A stretch of DNA of 64,000 bases, taken from assembly GCF_001590865.1 (NCBI RefSeq), contig NZ_BBUY01000001.1, positions 750,986 through 814,985 on the forward strand, in the 5' to 3' direction. Source of the stretch: Streptomyces sp. NBRC 110611 (GTDB lineage Bacteria > Actinomycetota > Actinomycetes > Streptomycetales > Streptomycetaceae). Under the pieces are notes generated by a model, which did no database searches, was not told the origin of the DNA, and saw only the letters and a list, made by a program, of their open reading frames with translations. Position 1 is the first letter of the stretch, and every line of letters starts with the position of its first letter. Of the stretch, positions 27,418 to 37,138 are shown piece after piece. A program made the translations under genes and the position numbers.

Positions 27418-27888
27418 GTGAGCAGTCAGCAGAAGAAGTCCGCCAAGAGCGCCGCCGGCACCGCCGCCGCGGCCGCGCCGGCCGCGCCGAGCGGGCCGCG
27501 CCCCGCCCGGCTGAGCGCCGCCGCGGCGGTCACCGGAGCCGAGGGGCTCGCGCTGGCCGCCCTCGGCGCGTACATGCTGATCATGGGGCTGGTCGGTTCA
27601 CCGGACAGCCCGCGGCAGGCGGAGACGGGCGGGCTGACCGTGCTGGCGCTCGCGGTGCTGCCGCTGGTGGCCGCGCGCGGGCTGTGGCTGCGCCGCCGCT
27701 GGAGCCGGGGCCCCTCGCTGATCACCCAGATCGTGGCCCTGCCGGTGGCCTGGACGCTGGTCAAGGGCGGTGGCGCGCTGATCGCCGCCGGCGCCGGGCT
27801 GGCGGTGGCCGCACTCACCGTGCTCGTTCTGCTGGTCAACCCGACAGCCACCGAAGCCCTGGGCATCGGACCGCGGGAGACACCGTAG
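27418..27888 (+). CDS. Small integral membrane protein
   Basis: 156 residues: a Lys/Ala/Pro-rich N-terminus of about 35, then four predicted membrane helices (including LALAALGAYMLIMGLV and LTVLVLLVN). No catalytic motif, function unknown; similar proteins are found beside dagK in other streptomycetes. Start at GTG 27418, where the mRNA is predicted to begin; a longer frame upstream runs over the tandem repeat and the dagK gene and is not credible. Confidence 0.75.
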   Translation: MSSQQKKSAKSAAGTAAAAAPAAPSGPRPARLSAAAAVTGAEGLALAALGAYMLIMGLVGSPDSPRQAETGGLTVLALAVLPLVAARGLWLRRRWSRGPSLITQIVALPVAWTLVKGGGALIAAGAGLAVAALTVLVLLVNPTATEALGIGPRETP

Positions 27889-27919
27889 GATCCTGGCCGC
27901 GGCTGAAGCAGATCCGCTC

Positions 27920-28576
27920 CTAGGGCCGCGGTGTGCTGTCCGAGCGCCACATGGTGAGGCGAGGGTGTCCCGGCAGTTCGGCGCGGCCGGTGGACCACAA
28001 CAGGGTGAGCCAGGGATCCGCACCGCCCGGAGCCTCGGGAAACAGACGGGCGAGCACCCGCGAGCAGAGAGCGGAGGGCGGGGTCCAGGCAAGCCCGAAG
28101 CCTTCCGCCACATCGTGCATGTGCACCAGCGTTTCCTGCACCCCCAACGCCGCGAAGCCTTCGGGGTCCGACACCCCGGCGGCGTGGTGGGCGCGGACCC
28201 GGGGCGGGGTCGTCCGCACCATGGCGACCAGCAGCGCGCCGCACGCCTCCAGCACTTGCACCAGGCCGGCCGGACCCGCGTCACGGTCCGCGTAGGCGAA
28301 GACCATGGGTCCGTCCGGCCTCTTCTGACGCAACGCGAAAGGCACATGGGTGTCCAGCGGCGGGCTCTGCGGCCCCAGCTGCACGGCGTAGTAGAACAGG
28401 TCGTTGGCGAGGTGCTCGACGGTCTCCCAGCAGTCCCACTCCAGCGAACCGGCCTTACCGCCCCACCCCTCCGGGGGCGCGTCCCGAAGGGTGTCCACGG
28501 CGAGCCGCACGGCAAGGCCGACGTCGTCCGCGGTGACGGGAGACCGGACTGATCCGGTGTCGGCTGATCGAGACAT
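27920..28576 (-). CDS. Maleylpyruvate isomerase-family, mycothiol-dependent-type protein (DinB fold)
   Basis: 218 residues with the MDMPI_N/DinB-like four-helix core: WDCWETVEHLANDLFYYAVQL carries one candidate metal His and ETLVHMHDVAEGF carries two more. In this family three His bind a divalent metal and mycothiol is the thiol cofactor, but the substrate is unknown for most members. Start taken at ATG 28576 (MSRSADTG); the extra 20 residues from 28636 would run into the sigH end. It lies 56 bases after sigH in the same direction and may be its last operon member. Confidence 0.75.
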   Translation of the reverse strand: MSRSADTGSVRSPVTADDVGLAVRLAVDTLRDAPPEGWGGKAGSLEWDCWETVEHLANDLFYYAVQLGPQSPPLDTHVPFALRQKRPDGPMVFAYADRDAGPAGLVQVLEACGALLVAMVRTTPPRVRAHHAAGVSDPEGFAALGVQETLVHMHDVAEGFGLAWTPPSALCSRVLARLFPEAPGGADPWLTLLWSTGRAELPGHPRLTMWRSDSTPRP

Positions 28577-28632
28577 GACAGCACCGTAGCGCGGGAGAAA
28601 AGGGCGCCCCCTTCCCACCGGCCAGGGGCGGG

Positions 28633-29619
28633 TCACTCCTCCACGAGGAGTTTGTCGCGGAGCTGGGCGAGGGTGCGGGCCAGCAGGCGGGAGACATGCA
28701 TCTGGGAGATGCCGACCTCCTGGGCGATCTGCGACTGGGTCATATTGCCGAAGAAGCGGAGCAGCAGGATCTTCTTCTCGCGCGGCGGGAGGTCCTCCAG
28801 CAGCGGTTTGAGGGATTCGCGGTACTCCACGCCTTCCAGCGCCTCGTCCTCGGCGCCGAGGGTGTCCGCGACCGCCGGGGACTCGTCGTCCGTGTCGGGG
28901 ACGTCCAGGGAGAGCGTGCTGTACGCATTGGCGGACTCCAGACCCTCCAGGACCTCCTCCTCGGAGATCGACAGATGCTCGGCCAGCTCGTGGACCGTGG
29001 GCGCCCGGCCGTGCCGCTGGGAGAGCTCCGCGGTCGCCGTCGTCAGCGACAGCCGCAGCTCCTGGAGGCGGCGCGGTACGCGGACCGCCCAGCCCTTGTC
29101 GCGGAAGTGCCGCTTGATCTCGCCGACGACGGTGGGGGTGGCGTACGTGGAGAACTCCACGCCGCGCTCCGGATCGAAGCGGTCCACCGACTTGATCAGG
29201 CCGATCGTGGCGACCTGGGTCAGATCGTCCAGCGGCTCGCCGCGGTTACGGAAGCGGCGGGCCAGATGTTCGACGAGCGGGAGGTGCATACGGACGAGGG
29301 TGTTGCGCAGCTCGGCCCGTTCCGGGGAGCCCTCGGGCAGCTTGCGCAGCTCGTGGAACATCGCCCGGGCGCCGCCGCGGTCCGGTGGCTCCTGGGAATG
29401 CTGTTGATCCCGCAGCGTCTTGTCGGCGGCCGGCGCGTCGTGCTGCTGCGCCTGCCGGCCCTGCTGCTCGCTCTGGTCCATGTGGTCCGCCCGCTCTGCC
29501 TGCTCCGCCGCGTCCAAATGGCCGCCGTGGTCGTCCACGCCCACCGGATGCCGCCGGGCGTGCTGCTCGGGGATGGTCGCACTGGACGCCATCCGCCCGC
29601 CGCGTTCGAGATCTTTCAC
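28633..29619 (-). CDS. sigH: SigB-type stress-response sigma factor SigH
   Basis: 328-residue sigma-70 family factor of the SigB/SigF group (osmotic, heat and developmental stress). Region 2 (LPLVEHLARRFRNRGEPLDDLTQVATIGLIKSVDRF is spread over about residues 113-150), region 3 and region 4 (MTQSQIAQEVGISQMHVSRLLART) are all intact. The first 85 residues are a His/Gln/Asp-rich extension as in S. coelicolor SigH, which is known to give several translation or processing products; the inner ATG at MFHELRKL is a possible second start. GTG 29619 lies 16 bases after the anti-sigma gene, so the two form an operon. Confidence 0.92.
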   Translation of the reverse strand: MKDLERGGRMASSATIPEQHARRHPVGVDDHGGHLDAAEQAERADHMDQSEQQGRQAQQHDAPAADKTLRDQQHSQEPPDRGGARAMFHELRKLPEGSPERAELRNTLVRMHLPLVEHLARRFRNRGEPLDDLTQVATIGLIKSVDRFDPERGVEFSTYATPTVVGEIKRHFRDKGWAVRVPRRLQELRLSLTTATAELSQRHGRAPTVHELAEHLSISEEEVLEGLESANAYSTLSLDVPDTDDESPAVADTLGAEDEALEGVEYRESLKPLLEDLPPREKKILLLRFFGNMTQSQIAQEVGISQMHVSRLLARTLAQLRDKLLVEE

Positions 29620-29635
29620 GGGGCCCCCTGTTCGG

Positions 29636-30049
29636 TCATGACGGTCCGGGACCGGCGCCGCGCTCCTTGTACAGACTGATGGTGACCGTCCGGTCCTCGG
29701 CGACAGTGGAATCGACCTTGCCGGCCAGTGCGGAGAGCACCGTCCAGGCGAAGGTGTCCCGCTCCGGGGCCCGGCCGTCGGTCGTCGGGGCGGACACGGT
29801 CACCTGCAGTGCGTCGTCGATGAGGCGGAAGACGCAGCTCAGCACACTGCCGGAGACGGCCTGTTGCAGCAGGATCGCGCAGGCCTCGTCGACCGCGATG
29901 CGCAGATCCTCGATCTCATCGAGGGTGAAGTCCAAGCGGGCTGCGAGCCCGGCCGTGGCCGTACGCAGCACAGACAGGTAGGCACCCGCAGCGGGCAGAC
30001 GGACTTCCACGAAGTCCTGAGTCCCGGGCTCGCCTGCGATCTGGGACAC
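29636..30049 (-). CDS. prsH: RsbW-like anti-sigma factor of SigH (PrsH/UshX)
   Basis: 137-residue GHKL-ATPase domain protein that binds and inhibits SigH. The N-box is visible in LRIAVDEACAILLQQA; the rest of the fold follows RsbW. It aligns nearly end to end with S. coelicolor PrsH/UshX. GTG 30049 is preferred over TTG 30061 because GGAGG lies five bases upstream. Directly upstream of sigH. Confidence 0.9.
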   Translation of the reverse strand: MSQIAGEPGTQDFVEVRLPAAGAYLSVLRTATAGLAARLDFTLDEIEDLRIAVDEACAILLQQAVSGSVLSCVFRLIDDALQVTVSAPTTDGRAPERDTFAWTVLSALAGKVDSTVAEDRTVTISLYKERGAGPGPS

Positions 30050-30693
30050 CCTCACCTCCAAGGTGGCACAAGCTGGTTGAGCTGTAATTGCGCGATATTC
30101 GCGTTATTGGGGATATTTCACGCCGGTCCTTTCTCCTGTCGGGTTGAAAGGAGAACGATTCGGCGCTGCACATGGTTCGGCTGTGACGCTATCGCGATCC
30201 GTGGGCCGGTGTCGCCCGGAAGGAGCACGACCCTCCTCCGGGGGAGGCGCCGTCCTCCGGTCGCCGGACGCCACCGCTGTCACTCATTGTAAAACTATGG
30301 GTACGTACAGTGGCTAGGGGGTGTGCGCTGCCAATTCGAGGCTGATTACGCTCTGTTGACGCGCCAGGCGCCCGCGAGGTTGTGCAGCGCACTTCCAGTG
30401 AGCCGGAAGACCGCCCGTTCGTCCATGGGCCGTGCACCGCTCGATCGGTAAAAACCGATGGACGGTTCATTTCATTCCGGGACTGACCACGCGAAACCCT
30501 CGTGGCCGCGGCCCATGTGGATCTTCGTGGGGGTGGTGTGTGGTGCCTTGTCCCGGCCGCCGCCGTACATCCCGGGGTGCGGCCGCGGGCCTCCGGACGG
30601 AATACCCTGCGTGCCCATCTCTCCCACCACGTTCCGGTCGTCACACCACGCGCCTGAAGGAGCCCGGAGGATCCTGCGGGGGCCCGCGTGGGG
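30050..30693. other. Long regulatory region of the prsH-sigH operon
   Basis: 640 bases with no convincing gene. The DNA here is locally less GC-rich (for example 30080-30120). On the minus strand TACAAT near 30290 and GGGTAT at 30607-30602 resemble -10 elements of housekeeping and SigB-type promoters. A CCTTTC/GAAAGG hairpin lies at about 30135-30155. In S. coelicolor sigH has several promoters, and the length of this spacer fits that. Confidence 0.45.
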
Positions 30694-31605
30694 TCAGGGG
30701 GCGCCGGTGACGACCGCGGCGACCGTGCTGCCGCGCGGGAACGCGCCCTCCTCGGCCAGGCTGGTGAGTCCGTAGAGCAGCTTGGCGACGTAGCTCCGCT
30801 CCAGGGGGAGGCGGTGGCGCTGCTCGAAGGCGTCCGCGAAGGCATCGAGCTCGGGGGTGCGGCGGGCGTATCCGCCGCAGTGGAAGCGGTCGTCCAGGCG
30901 CCAGCTGCCGCGCGGGCCGCCGAACGCCGCCTGCTGCAGCCGCTCGACCGCCTCCTGGAGGAAGTGCGGACGGCCTCCCTTGAGGACCGGAATGCCGATC
31001 GCGTGTCCGTCCTCTCCCAGGCCGGCAGCGAGGCCCGCCAGGGTGCCGCCGGTGCCGCAGGCCACCGCGACCGTGCCGGCGACCCCGCGGAGCTCCTCGC
31101 CCAGCGCCACGCAGCCCCGGGCGGCCAGCGCATTGCTGCCGCCCTCCGGTATCAGCCGGAACGCGCCGAACCGGTCGTGCAGTGCGGCGAGCACCTCCGG
31201 GTCGTCCTTGCGGCGGTACCGGCCCCGGTCGATGAAGTGCAGCCGCATACCGTCGGCGGCACAGCGGGCCAGGGAGGGGTTGAGCGGTGCGTCGGCCAGC
31301 TCGTCGCCACGGACCACGCCGATGGTGGCGAAGCCGAGGAGGCGGCCGGCCGCCGCCGTGGCCCGCAGGTGGTTGGAGTACGCCCCGCCGAAGGTCAGCA
31401 GCGCGTGGTCACCCGCGGCGGCCGCGGCCCGCAGGTTCGGCTCGAGCTTGCGCCACTTGTTGCCCGGAAGATCCGGGTGGATCAGATCGTCCCGCTTGAG
31501 CAGCAGCCGTACGCCGCGCCGCGCGAAGGCCTCGTCGTCGATCTCCTGGAGGGGAGAGGGCAGCTGCGGGCGCAGCGCGGCGGCGAGGTCGACGGGGGCG
31601 GTCAT
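30694..31605 (-). CDS. PLP-dependent D-cysteine desulfhydrase / ACC deaminase-like protein
   Basis: 303-residue fold-type II PLP enzyme. The PLP lysine is in LPGNKWRKLE (about residue 50), the substrate-binding stretch FGGAYSNHLRATA follows, and the phosphate loop is CGTGGTLAG. The family contains D-cysteine desulfhydrase and 1-aminocyclopropane-1-carboxylate deaminase; the sequence alone does not separate these with certainty. Start ATG 31605. Single gene. Confidence 0.82.
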   Translation of the reverse strand: MTAPVDLAAALRPQLPSPLQEIDDEAFARRGVRLLLKRDDLIHPDLPGNKWRKLEPNLRAAAAAGDHALLTFGGAYSNHLRATAAAGRLLGFATIGVVRGDELADAPLNPSLARCAADGMRLHFIDRGRYRRKDDPEVLAALHDRFGAFRLIPEGGSNALAARGCVALGEELRGVAGTVAVACGTGGTLAGLAAGLGEDGHAIGIPVLKGGRPHFLQEAVERLQQAAFGGPRGSWRLDDRFHCGGYARRTPELDAFADAFEQRHRLPLERSYVAKLLYGLTSLAEEGAFPRGSTVAAVVTGAP

Positions 31606-31734
31606 CCCTCCATTGTGCGGGTGTGCGGGCCGACGAACGCCGGGCCGGGCCGCAGTCGGTGCGACCCGGCGCAGCCGGAGTGAGGGCCGCAGCCAGGACG
31701 ACCGGACGCAGTCGGGATGACCGCGTCCGTCCCG

Positions 31735-31968
31735 TCATCCGCGCAGGAAGCCGTCCCCATGGGTGGAGATATGGGCCTCCAGGGTGCTCAGCGCCTGCTG
31801 TGTCGCCTCTCCCGAGCCGCTGCCCCGCTTCTCGGCGTAGTACGCCGCGCCCAGCTTTCTCAGCAGGTCGTTGCCGGCGCGCATCGCCTGCACCTCTTCG
31901 ACCTTCTGCTTGCCCTGCTCCAGCCCGTGACGGGCCTGTTCCTTGGCGCGATCCAGAAACCCGGCCAT
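31735..31968 (-). CDS. Small helical hypothetical protein
   Basis: 77 residues, mostly amphipathic helix rich in Lys/Glu/Gln (FLDRAKEQARHGLEQGKQKVEEVQ), resembling small stress or membrane-associated proteins, followed by a Gly/Ser linker and a second helix. ATG 31968 has GGAGGT seven bases upstream, which is why the longer frame is rejected. Function unknown; found in many streptomycetes. Confidence 0.7.
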   Translation of the reverse strand: MAGFLDRAKEQARHGLEQGKQKVEEVQAMRAGNDLLRKLGAAYYAEKRGSGSGEATQQALSTLEAHISTHGDGFLRG

Positions 31969-32142
31969 AGAGCCACCTCCGTGTGGTCCGTGTCGTAAGG
32001 GATCAACGGCTCGGGCGGCCGTGGGGTTCCCGTGCCAGGCTGGTGGATCACGAGGAAGTGCGCGACCCGGAGGGGCCATTCGGTGTACCGGCGTACCGAG
32101 CGCCGGCGGGGGGCTCCGATGGGGGCACCGCTCACCTCGGGT

Positions 32143-32148
32143 TAGCGT
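32143..32148 (+). promoter_or_regulatory. -10 element of glutaminase gene
   Basis: TAGCGT predicts transcription from 32155, one base before ATG 32156; no ribosome site is present, so the mRNA is probably leaderless. Confidence 0.5.
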
Positions 32149-32155
32149 GTCCGAC

Positions 32156-33091
32156 ATGGACTACCAGGGCGTTCTCGAGGAGGTGGCGGCCTACGCCAGG
32201 CCGTTCGTACGGCACGGAAAGGTCGCCGACTACATACCCGCGCTGGAGCGGGTGTCGGCGGACCGTTTCGGGATCGCGATCGCCGACATACACGGTGCGG
32301 TGTACGGCGTGGGCGACTGGGAGGTGCCGTTCTCCGTCCAGTCCATCTCCAAGACGTTCTCCCTGGCGCTGGTGATGGCGCAGAGCCACAGCAGTCACGG
32401 GAGCCAGGGTGACCACGACATCTGGAAGCGGGTCGGCCGGGAGCCGTCCGGTACGCCGTTCAACTCGCTGGTCCAGCTGGAGGCGGAGAACGGCATTCCG
32501 CGCAATCCGTTCATCAACGCCGGCGCTCTGGTGGTCACCGACCAGCTGCAGACCCTGACCGGTGACGCGAGCACGTCGATGCTGCACTTCCTGCGCGAGG
32601 AGAGCGGCAATCCGGACGTCGCCTTCGATCAGGCGGTGGCCGACTCCGAGGCCGCGCACGGCGACCGCAATGCCGCACTGGCGCACTTCATGGCGTCCTT
32701 CGGCAACCTGGAGAACCCCGTCTCCAGCGTCATCGAGCACTATTTCTGGCAGTGCTCGATCGAGATGAGCTGCCGCGATCTGGCCGTCGCGGGCGGCTTC
32801 CTGGCCCGCCACGGGCTGCGCGCCGACGGCAGCCGGCTGCTGGAGGCGCGCGAGGCCAAGCGGATCAACGCGGTGATGCTGACCTGCGGGACGTATGACG
32901 CGGCCGGGGAGTTCGCCTACCGGGTGGGGCTGCCCGCGAAGAGCGGCGTCGGCGGCGGCATCATCGCCGTCATCCCCGGCCGCTGCACGCTGTGCGTATG
33001 GAGCCCCGGCCTCGACGCCCGCGGCAACTCCGTCGCGGGGGCGGCGGCCCTGGACCACTTCACGACGCTGACGGGTTGGTCGGTGTTCTGA
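32156..33091 (+). CDS. glsA: Glutaminase A
   Basis: 311-residue serine-dependent glutaminase (beta-lactamase-like fold) that converts glutamine to glutamate and ammonia. The catalytic dyad S63-x-x-K66 is in SVQSISKTF; the family stretches NPFINAGALV and GLPAKSGVGGGI are intact. Start at ATG 32156 follows the usual N-terminus (MDYQGVLEEV). Stands alone; the upstream gene is divergent. Confidence 0.93.
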   Translation: MDYQGVLEEVAAYARPFVRHGKVADYIPALERVSADRFGIAIADIHGAVYGVGDWEVPFSVQSISKTFSLALVMAQSHSSHGSQGDHDIWKRVGREPSGTPFNSLVQLEAENGIPRNPFINAGALVVTDQLQTLTGDASTSMLHFLREESGNPDVAFDQAVADSEAAHGDRNAALAHFMASFGNLENPVSSVIEHYFWQCSIEMSCRDLAVAGGFLARHGLRADGSRLLEAREAKRINAVMLTCGTYDAAGEFAYRVGLPAKSGVGGGIIAVIPGRCTLCVWSPGLDARGNSVAGAAALDHFTTLTGWSVF

Positions 33092-33191
33092 CGCGCCGGG
33101 GTTTTGGGGGTCGGGGGTTGCCCCGGTCGCGGGGCTGGCGTTGTGGCCGTCGATCCGCTGGCGCATCGTTGGCGTGAGGAGGTGCACCGCC

Positions 33192-33425
33192 ATGGAGCAC
33201 GAGATTCGCGCCGAGTACGAGGAAGGTGTCCTGCCGCACGAGGACACCCCGGTCAAGCTCTGGCACATGACGCGGGTCGGGACCACCACGGCCATGTGCG
33301 GGCGGGACCTCGCCCCGGCCGCCGCCACCCTGCCGGCCGACGCCTGGGGCGATGCCGGCGCCAAGCCGTTCTGCCGCCTCTGTGGCGTGCTGTACATGGG
33401 TGAGCATCCGGCCGATCCGGCGTAG
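33192..33425 (+). CDS. Small Cys-containing hypothetical protein
   Basis: 77 residues. Cysteines in AMCGRD and FCRLCG, with His in KLWHMT, could bind zinc. ATG 33192 has GAGGAGGTG upstream. I do not recognise the family; similar short proteins are common and conserved in Streptomyces. About 100 bases after glsA, same direction. Confidence 0.65.
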   Translation: MEHEIRAEYEEGVLPHEDTPVKLWHMTRVGTTTAMCGRDLAPAAATLPADAWGDAGAKPFCRLCGVLYMGEHPADPA

Positions 33426-33507
33426 TGCAGCGGACGGCATCCTGACGCCCGGATGCCCGCACGTACAGGATGCTGTCCCGCAGCCCTGCCCCCCAGCCGC
33501 TAGCGCC

Positions 33508-34470
33508 TCACGGGCAGCGGATGACCTGGCCCGCGTACGAGAGGTTGCCGCCGAAGGCGAACAGCAGGACCGGGTCACCCGGGGCGATTTCACGGCGTTC
33601 GACCAGTTTGGACAGGGCCAGCGGCACGGATGCCGCGGAGGTGTTCCCGGAGTCGACGACGTCCCTGGCGATCACCGCGTTGACCGCGCCGAGCCGCTCC
33701 GCGAACGGCTCGATGATCCGCAGATTGGCCTGGTGGAGCACCACACCGGCGAGGTCCTCGGGCCGGATCCCGGAGCGTGCGCAGACCTCCCGGGCGATGC
33801 CCGGCAGCCGGGTCGTCGCCCAGCGGTAGACGGTCTGGCCCTCCTGGGCGAAGCGGGCGGGCTCGCCCTGGATCCGTACCGCTTCGCCCATCTCCGGAAC
33901 CGATCCCCACAGGACCGGTCCGATCCCCGGTCGGTCCGGCCGCTCCGGCCCGTTCTCGTCGCAGGCGGTGACCACCGCGGCTCCGGCCCCGTCGCCGACC
34001 AGCACACAGGTCGTACGGTCCGTCCAGTCCACGACGTCGGTGAACTTCTCCGCCCCGATGACCAGCGCATGGGTCGCGGCGCCGGCCCGTATGGCGTGGT
34101 CGGCGGTGGCCAGGGCGTGGGTGAAGCCGGCGCAGACCACGTTGAGGTCCATGGTGGCAGGGGCGGCCATCCCGAGGCGGGCGGCGACCCGGGCCGCGGT
34201 GTTGGGGCTGCGGTCGGTGGCCGTGCAGGTGGCGACCAGGACCAGGTCGATGTCCTGGGGGGCGAGGCCGGCCGCGGCCAGGGCCTTGGCCGCGGCGGCG
34301 GCCGCCATCGCGTCGACGGTCTCGTCGGGCGCCGCGACATGGCGGGTGCGGATACCGACCCGGCTGCGGATCCAGGCGTCGTCGGTCTCGACGATGCCGG
34401 CGAGATCGTCGTTGGTGAGCACGCCGGAGGGCTGGTAATGGCCGAGAGCCAGGACGCGTGACCCGGTCAT
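33508..34470 (-). CDS. 3-oxoacyl-ACP synthase III-family (FabH-like) protein
   Basis: 320-residue thiolase-fold condensing enzyme. The triad is complete: C113 in VVCAGFTHAL, His in LHQANLRI (about 246) and Asn in DSGNTSAAS (about 277). The core FabH of Streptomyces sits in the fab operon, so this isolated copy is more likely a secondary KAS III used for special starter units or esterification. ATG 34470 has AGGGGA nine bases upstream. No fatty-acid genes adjoin it. Confidence 0.85.
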   Translation of the reverse strand: MTGSRVLALGHYQPSGVLTNDDLAGIVETDDAWIRSRVGIRTRHVAAPDETVDAMAAAAAAKALAAAGLAPQDIDLVLVATCTATDRSPNTAARVAARLGMAAPATMDLNVVCAGFTHALATADHAIRAGAATHALVIGAEKFTDVVDWTDRTTCVLVGDGAGAAVVTACDENGPERPDRPGIGPVLWGSVPEMGEAVRIQGEPARFAQEGQTVYRWATTRLPGIAREVCARSGIRPEDLAGVVLHQANLRIIEPFAERLGAVNAVIARDVVDSGNTSAASVPLALSKLVERREIAPGDPVLLFAFGGNLSYAGQVIRCP

Positions 34471-34670
34471 GAGTTCAGTTCCCCTGTACGTGGACGGTGG
34501 CTGCTGCCTCACCAGTCTCACCCGCCGGTCCGGGCCGGCGGGTGAGCGATCCGCCAACGTTCCGGCGCCAGATCTGGAGACAGGTGCCAGAACCGGAGGT
34601 CCCGGTGGTGCCGGAACCAGAGGTCCCGGTCCCGGCCCCGGCGGTGCGGCTCGGCCCCGTACGGCTGGGC

Positions 34671-36983
34671 TCAGCCCCGTACGTCCTCCTGGACCAGTGC
34701 CCTGAAGCGGCGCAGCCGCAGGCTGTTGCCGACGACGAAGACCGAGGAGAAGGCCATCGCGGCGCCGGCGATCATCGGGTTGAGCAGTCCCGCGGCGGCC
34801 AGCGGGAGCGCCGCCACGTTGTAGCCGAACGCCCAGAACAGGTTGCCGCGGATGGTGCCGAGGGTGGCCCGGGCCAGCCGGATGGCGTCCGCGGCCACCC
34901 GCAGGTCGCCCCGTACGAGGGTGAGGTCACCGGCCTCGATGGCGGCGTCGGTGCCGGTCCCCATCGCCAGGCCCAGGTCGGCGCGGGCGAGCGCGGCCGC
35001 GTCGTTGACGCCGTCGCCGACCATCGCCACCGAGCGGCCCTCCGCCTGGAGCCGTTCGACCACGGCGACCTTGTCCTCGGGCAGGACCTCGGCGATCACC
35101 TCGTCGATACCGACCTCGGCGGCCACCGCCTCGGCGACGGCCTTGTTGTCCCCGGTCAGCAGCACCGGCGTCAGGCCCAGCGCGCGCAGGCTGCGGACCG
35201 CTTCGGCGCTGGTCGGCTTCACCGCGTCGGAGACGACCAGCACCGCCCGCGCCGCACCGTCCCAGCCGACGGCCACCGCGGTACGGCCCTCGGCCTCGGC
35301 CGCGGCCTTGGCCTCGGCCAGCGCGGTCGGCAGGGACTGCGACCACTCGGTCAGCAACCGCTCGCGGCCGACGAGGACGGCATGCCCCTCGACCACGCCC
35401 TGGACGCCCAGGCCGGGGACGTTCGCGAAGTCCTCGGGGGTGGGCAGCGCGGCGCCGGTACGGGACGCGGCGCCGGTCGCGATGGCGCGCGCGACGGGGT
35501 GCTCGGAGGCGTGCTCCAGCGCGCCGGCCAGCCGCAGTACCTCCGCCTCGTCGGCGCCCTCGGCGAGGTGCACGTCGGTCAGCGTCATCACGCCGGTGGT
35601 GACCGTGCCCGTCTTGTCCAGCACGATGGTGTCGGCCTTACGGGTCGACTCCAGCACCTCGGGACCCTTCAGCAGGATGCCGAGCTGGGCGCCGCGGCCG
35701 GTGCCGACCATCAGCGCGGTCGGCGTGGCCAGCCCCAGCGCGCACGGGCAGGCGATGATCAGGACGGCGACGGCCGCGGTGAAGGCGGCCACCGCGCCGG
35801 CCCCGGCGACGAGCCAGTAGCCCAGGGTGCCGAGGGCGAGCACGATCACGACCGGGACGAAGACCGCGGAGATCCGGTCCGCCAGCCGCTGCGCCGCGGC
35901 CTTCCCGTTCTGCGCGTCCTCCACCAGCCGCGACATCCGGGCGAGCTGGGTGTCCGCGCCGACCCGGGTGGCCTCGACGACCAGCCGCCCGCCCGCGTTG
36001 ACGGTGGCCCCGGTGACGGTGTCCCCGGGGGAGACCTCTACCGGGACGGACTCGCCGGTGAGCATCGACGCGTCGATCGCGGAGGAGCCCTCCAGGACCG
36101 TGCCGTCGGTGGCGACCTTCTCCCCGGGGCGCACGACGAAGTGGTCGCCGACGCTCAGTTCGGCCGTGGGGATACGGGTCTCCTTCCCGTCCCGTAGCAC
36201 CGCGACGTCCTTGGCGCCCAGCTCCATCAGGGCCCGCAGCGCGGCGCCCGCCTTCCGCTTCGAGCGCGCCTCGAAGTAGCGCCCGGCCAGGATGAACGTG
36301 GTCACGCCGGCCGCGGCCTCCAGGTAGATCGCGCTGCTGCCGTCGGTACGGGTGAGGGTGAAGGCGAACGGGTGGGTCATTCCGGGCATACCGGCATGCC
36401 CGAAGAACAGCGCCCACAGGGACCAGCCGAATGCCGCGAGAGTGCCCATCGAGATCAGGGTGTCCATTGTGGCGGCGCCGTGCCGCAGGTTGGTCGCGGC
36501 CGCCCTGTGGAACGGCCAGGCGCCGTACACCACCACCGGGGCGGCCAGGGTGAGCGAGAGCCACTGCCAGTACGTGAACTGCAACGGCGGCGCCATCGCC
36601 ATGAGCACCACCGGGACGGTCAGGGCGAGGGAGATCAGCAGCCGCTGCCGGAGTGCGGCGAGCCCGGCGGCGGCCGGTTCGTCCGGGCCGCCCCGGCCCG
36701 CGCCGGCGGCGGGCTCGTCCGCCGGGCCCGCGGCCGGCGCGGGGGCCGGCGGCTCGGGGACCGTGGCGGTGTAGCCGGTCTTCTCCACGGTGGCGATCAG
36801 GTCCGCGGTCCGGACCTCGGCGCCCTCCGCCACCGCCACCTGTGCCTTCTCGGTGGCGTAGTTGACGGTGGCGGTGACCCCCTCCATGCGGTTGAGCTTC
36901 TTCTCGATGCGGGCGGCGCACGAGGCGCAGGTCATCCCGCCGATCTCCAGCTCGACGCGGTGCTCTCCGATCGCGGTGGCCAT
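34671..36983 (-). CDS. copA: Copper-translocating P1B-type ATPase
   Basis: 770-residue membrane pump. One N-terminal heavy-metal domain with GMTCASC (C19, C22) precedes eight helices; the metal-site helix has [10 protein letters not shown] (about residue 413), and the phosphorylation motif is DKTGTVTTG (about 455). CPC plus the GMTCASC domain points to Cu(I) export. ATG 36983 has GAGGAG upstream. A CsoR-type palindrome at 37118-37134 lies upstream, but no csoR or copZ gene adjoins it. Confidence 0.93.
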   Translation of the reverse strand: MATAIGEHRVELEIGGMTCASCAARIEKKLNRMEGVTATVNYATEKAQVAVAEGAEVRTADLIATVEKTGYTATVPEPPAPAPAAGPADEPAAGAGRGGPDEPAAAGLAALRQRLLISLALTVPVVLMAMAPPLQFTYWQWLSLTLAAPVVVYGAWPFHRAAATNLRHGAATMDTLISMGTLAAFGWSLWALFFGHAGMPGMTHPFAFTLTRTDGSSAIYLEAAAGVTTFILAGRYFEARSKRKAGAALRALMELGAKDVAVLRDGKETRIPTAELSVGDHFVVRPGEKVATDGTVLEGSSAIDASMLTGESVPVEVSPGDTVTGATVNAGGRLVVEATRVGADTQLARMSRLVEDAQNGKAAAQRLADRISAVFVPVVIVLALGTLGYWLVAGAGAVAAFTAAVAVLIIACPCALGLATPTALMVGTGRGAQLGILLKGPEVLESTRKADTIVLDKTGTVTTGVMTLTDVHLAEGADEAEVLRLAGALEHASEHPVARAIATGAASRTGAALPTPEDFANVPGLGVQGVVEGHAVLVGRERLLTEWSQSLPTALAEAKAAAEAEGRTAVAVGWDGAARAVLVVSDAVKPTSAEAVRSLRALGLTPVLLTGDNKAVAEAVAAEVGIDEVIAEVLPEDKVAVVERLQAEGRSVAMVGDGVNDAAALARADLGLAMGTGTDAAIEAGDLTLVRGDLRVAADAIRLARATLGTIRGNLFWAFGYNVAALPLAAAGLLNPMIAGAAMAFSSVFVVGNSLRLRRFRALVQEDVRG

Positions 36984-37117
36984 GCGTGCTCCTCGGTGTG
37001 CGGCGACTGCGCGCCGCTCGGTGCCGCTGTGCGCGGCGTGCGGTGCGGCGACGGTGGTGGCTGCCGTGCTGCGCGGGTGGCGACTCTCTGCCACGGTGCG
37101 CCATCCAGGGCAACCAT

Positions 37118-37134
37118 ATACCCCATGGGGGTAT
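37118..37134. promoter_or_regulatory. CsoR-type copper operator
   Basis: ATACCCC-ATG-GGGGTAT is a perfect inverted repeat and matches the Streptomyces CsoR site. It sits about 135 bases upstream of copA and right at the end of the WYL regulator gene. Copper-responsive derepression of copA is the likely role. Confidence 0.75.
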
Positions 37135-37138
37135 TCCG

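Noticed and set aside
30279..30304. Plus-strand SigB-type promoter (GGGTAC at 30299)
   Set aside because: No matching -35 at the right spacing and no plus-strand gene follows for nearly 2 kb.
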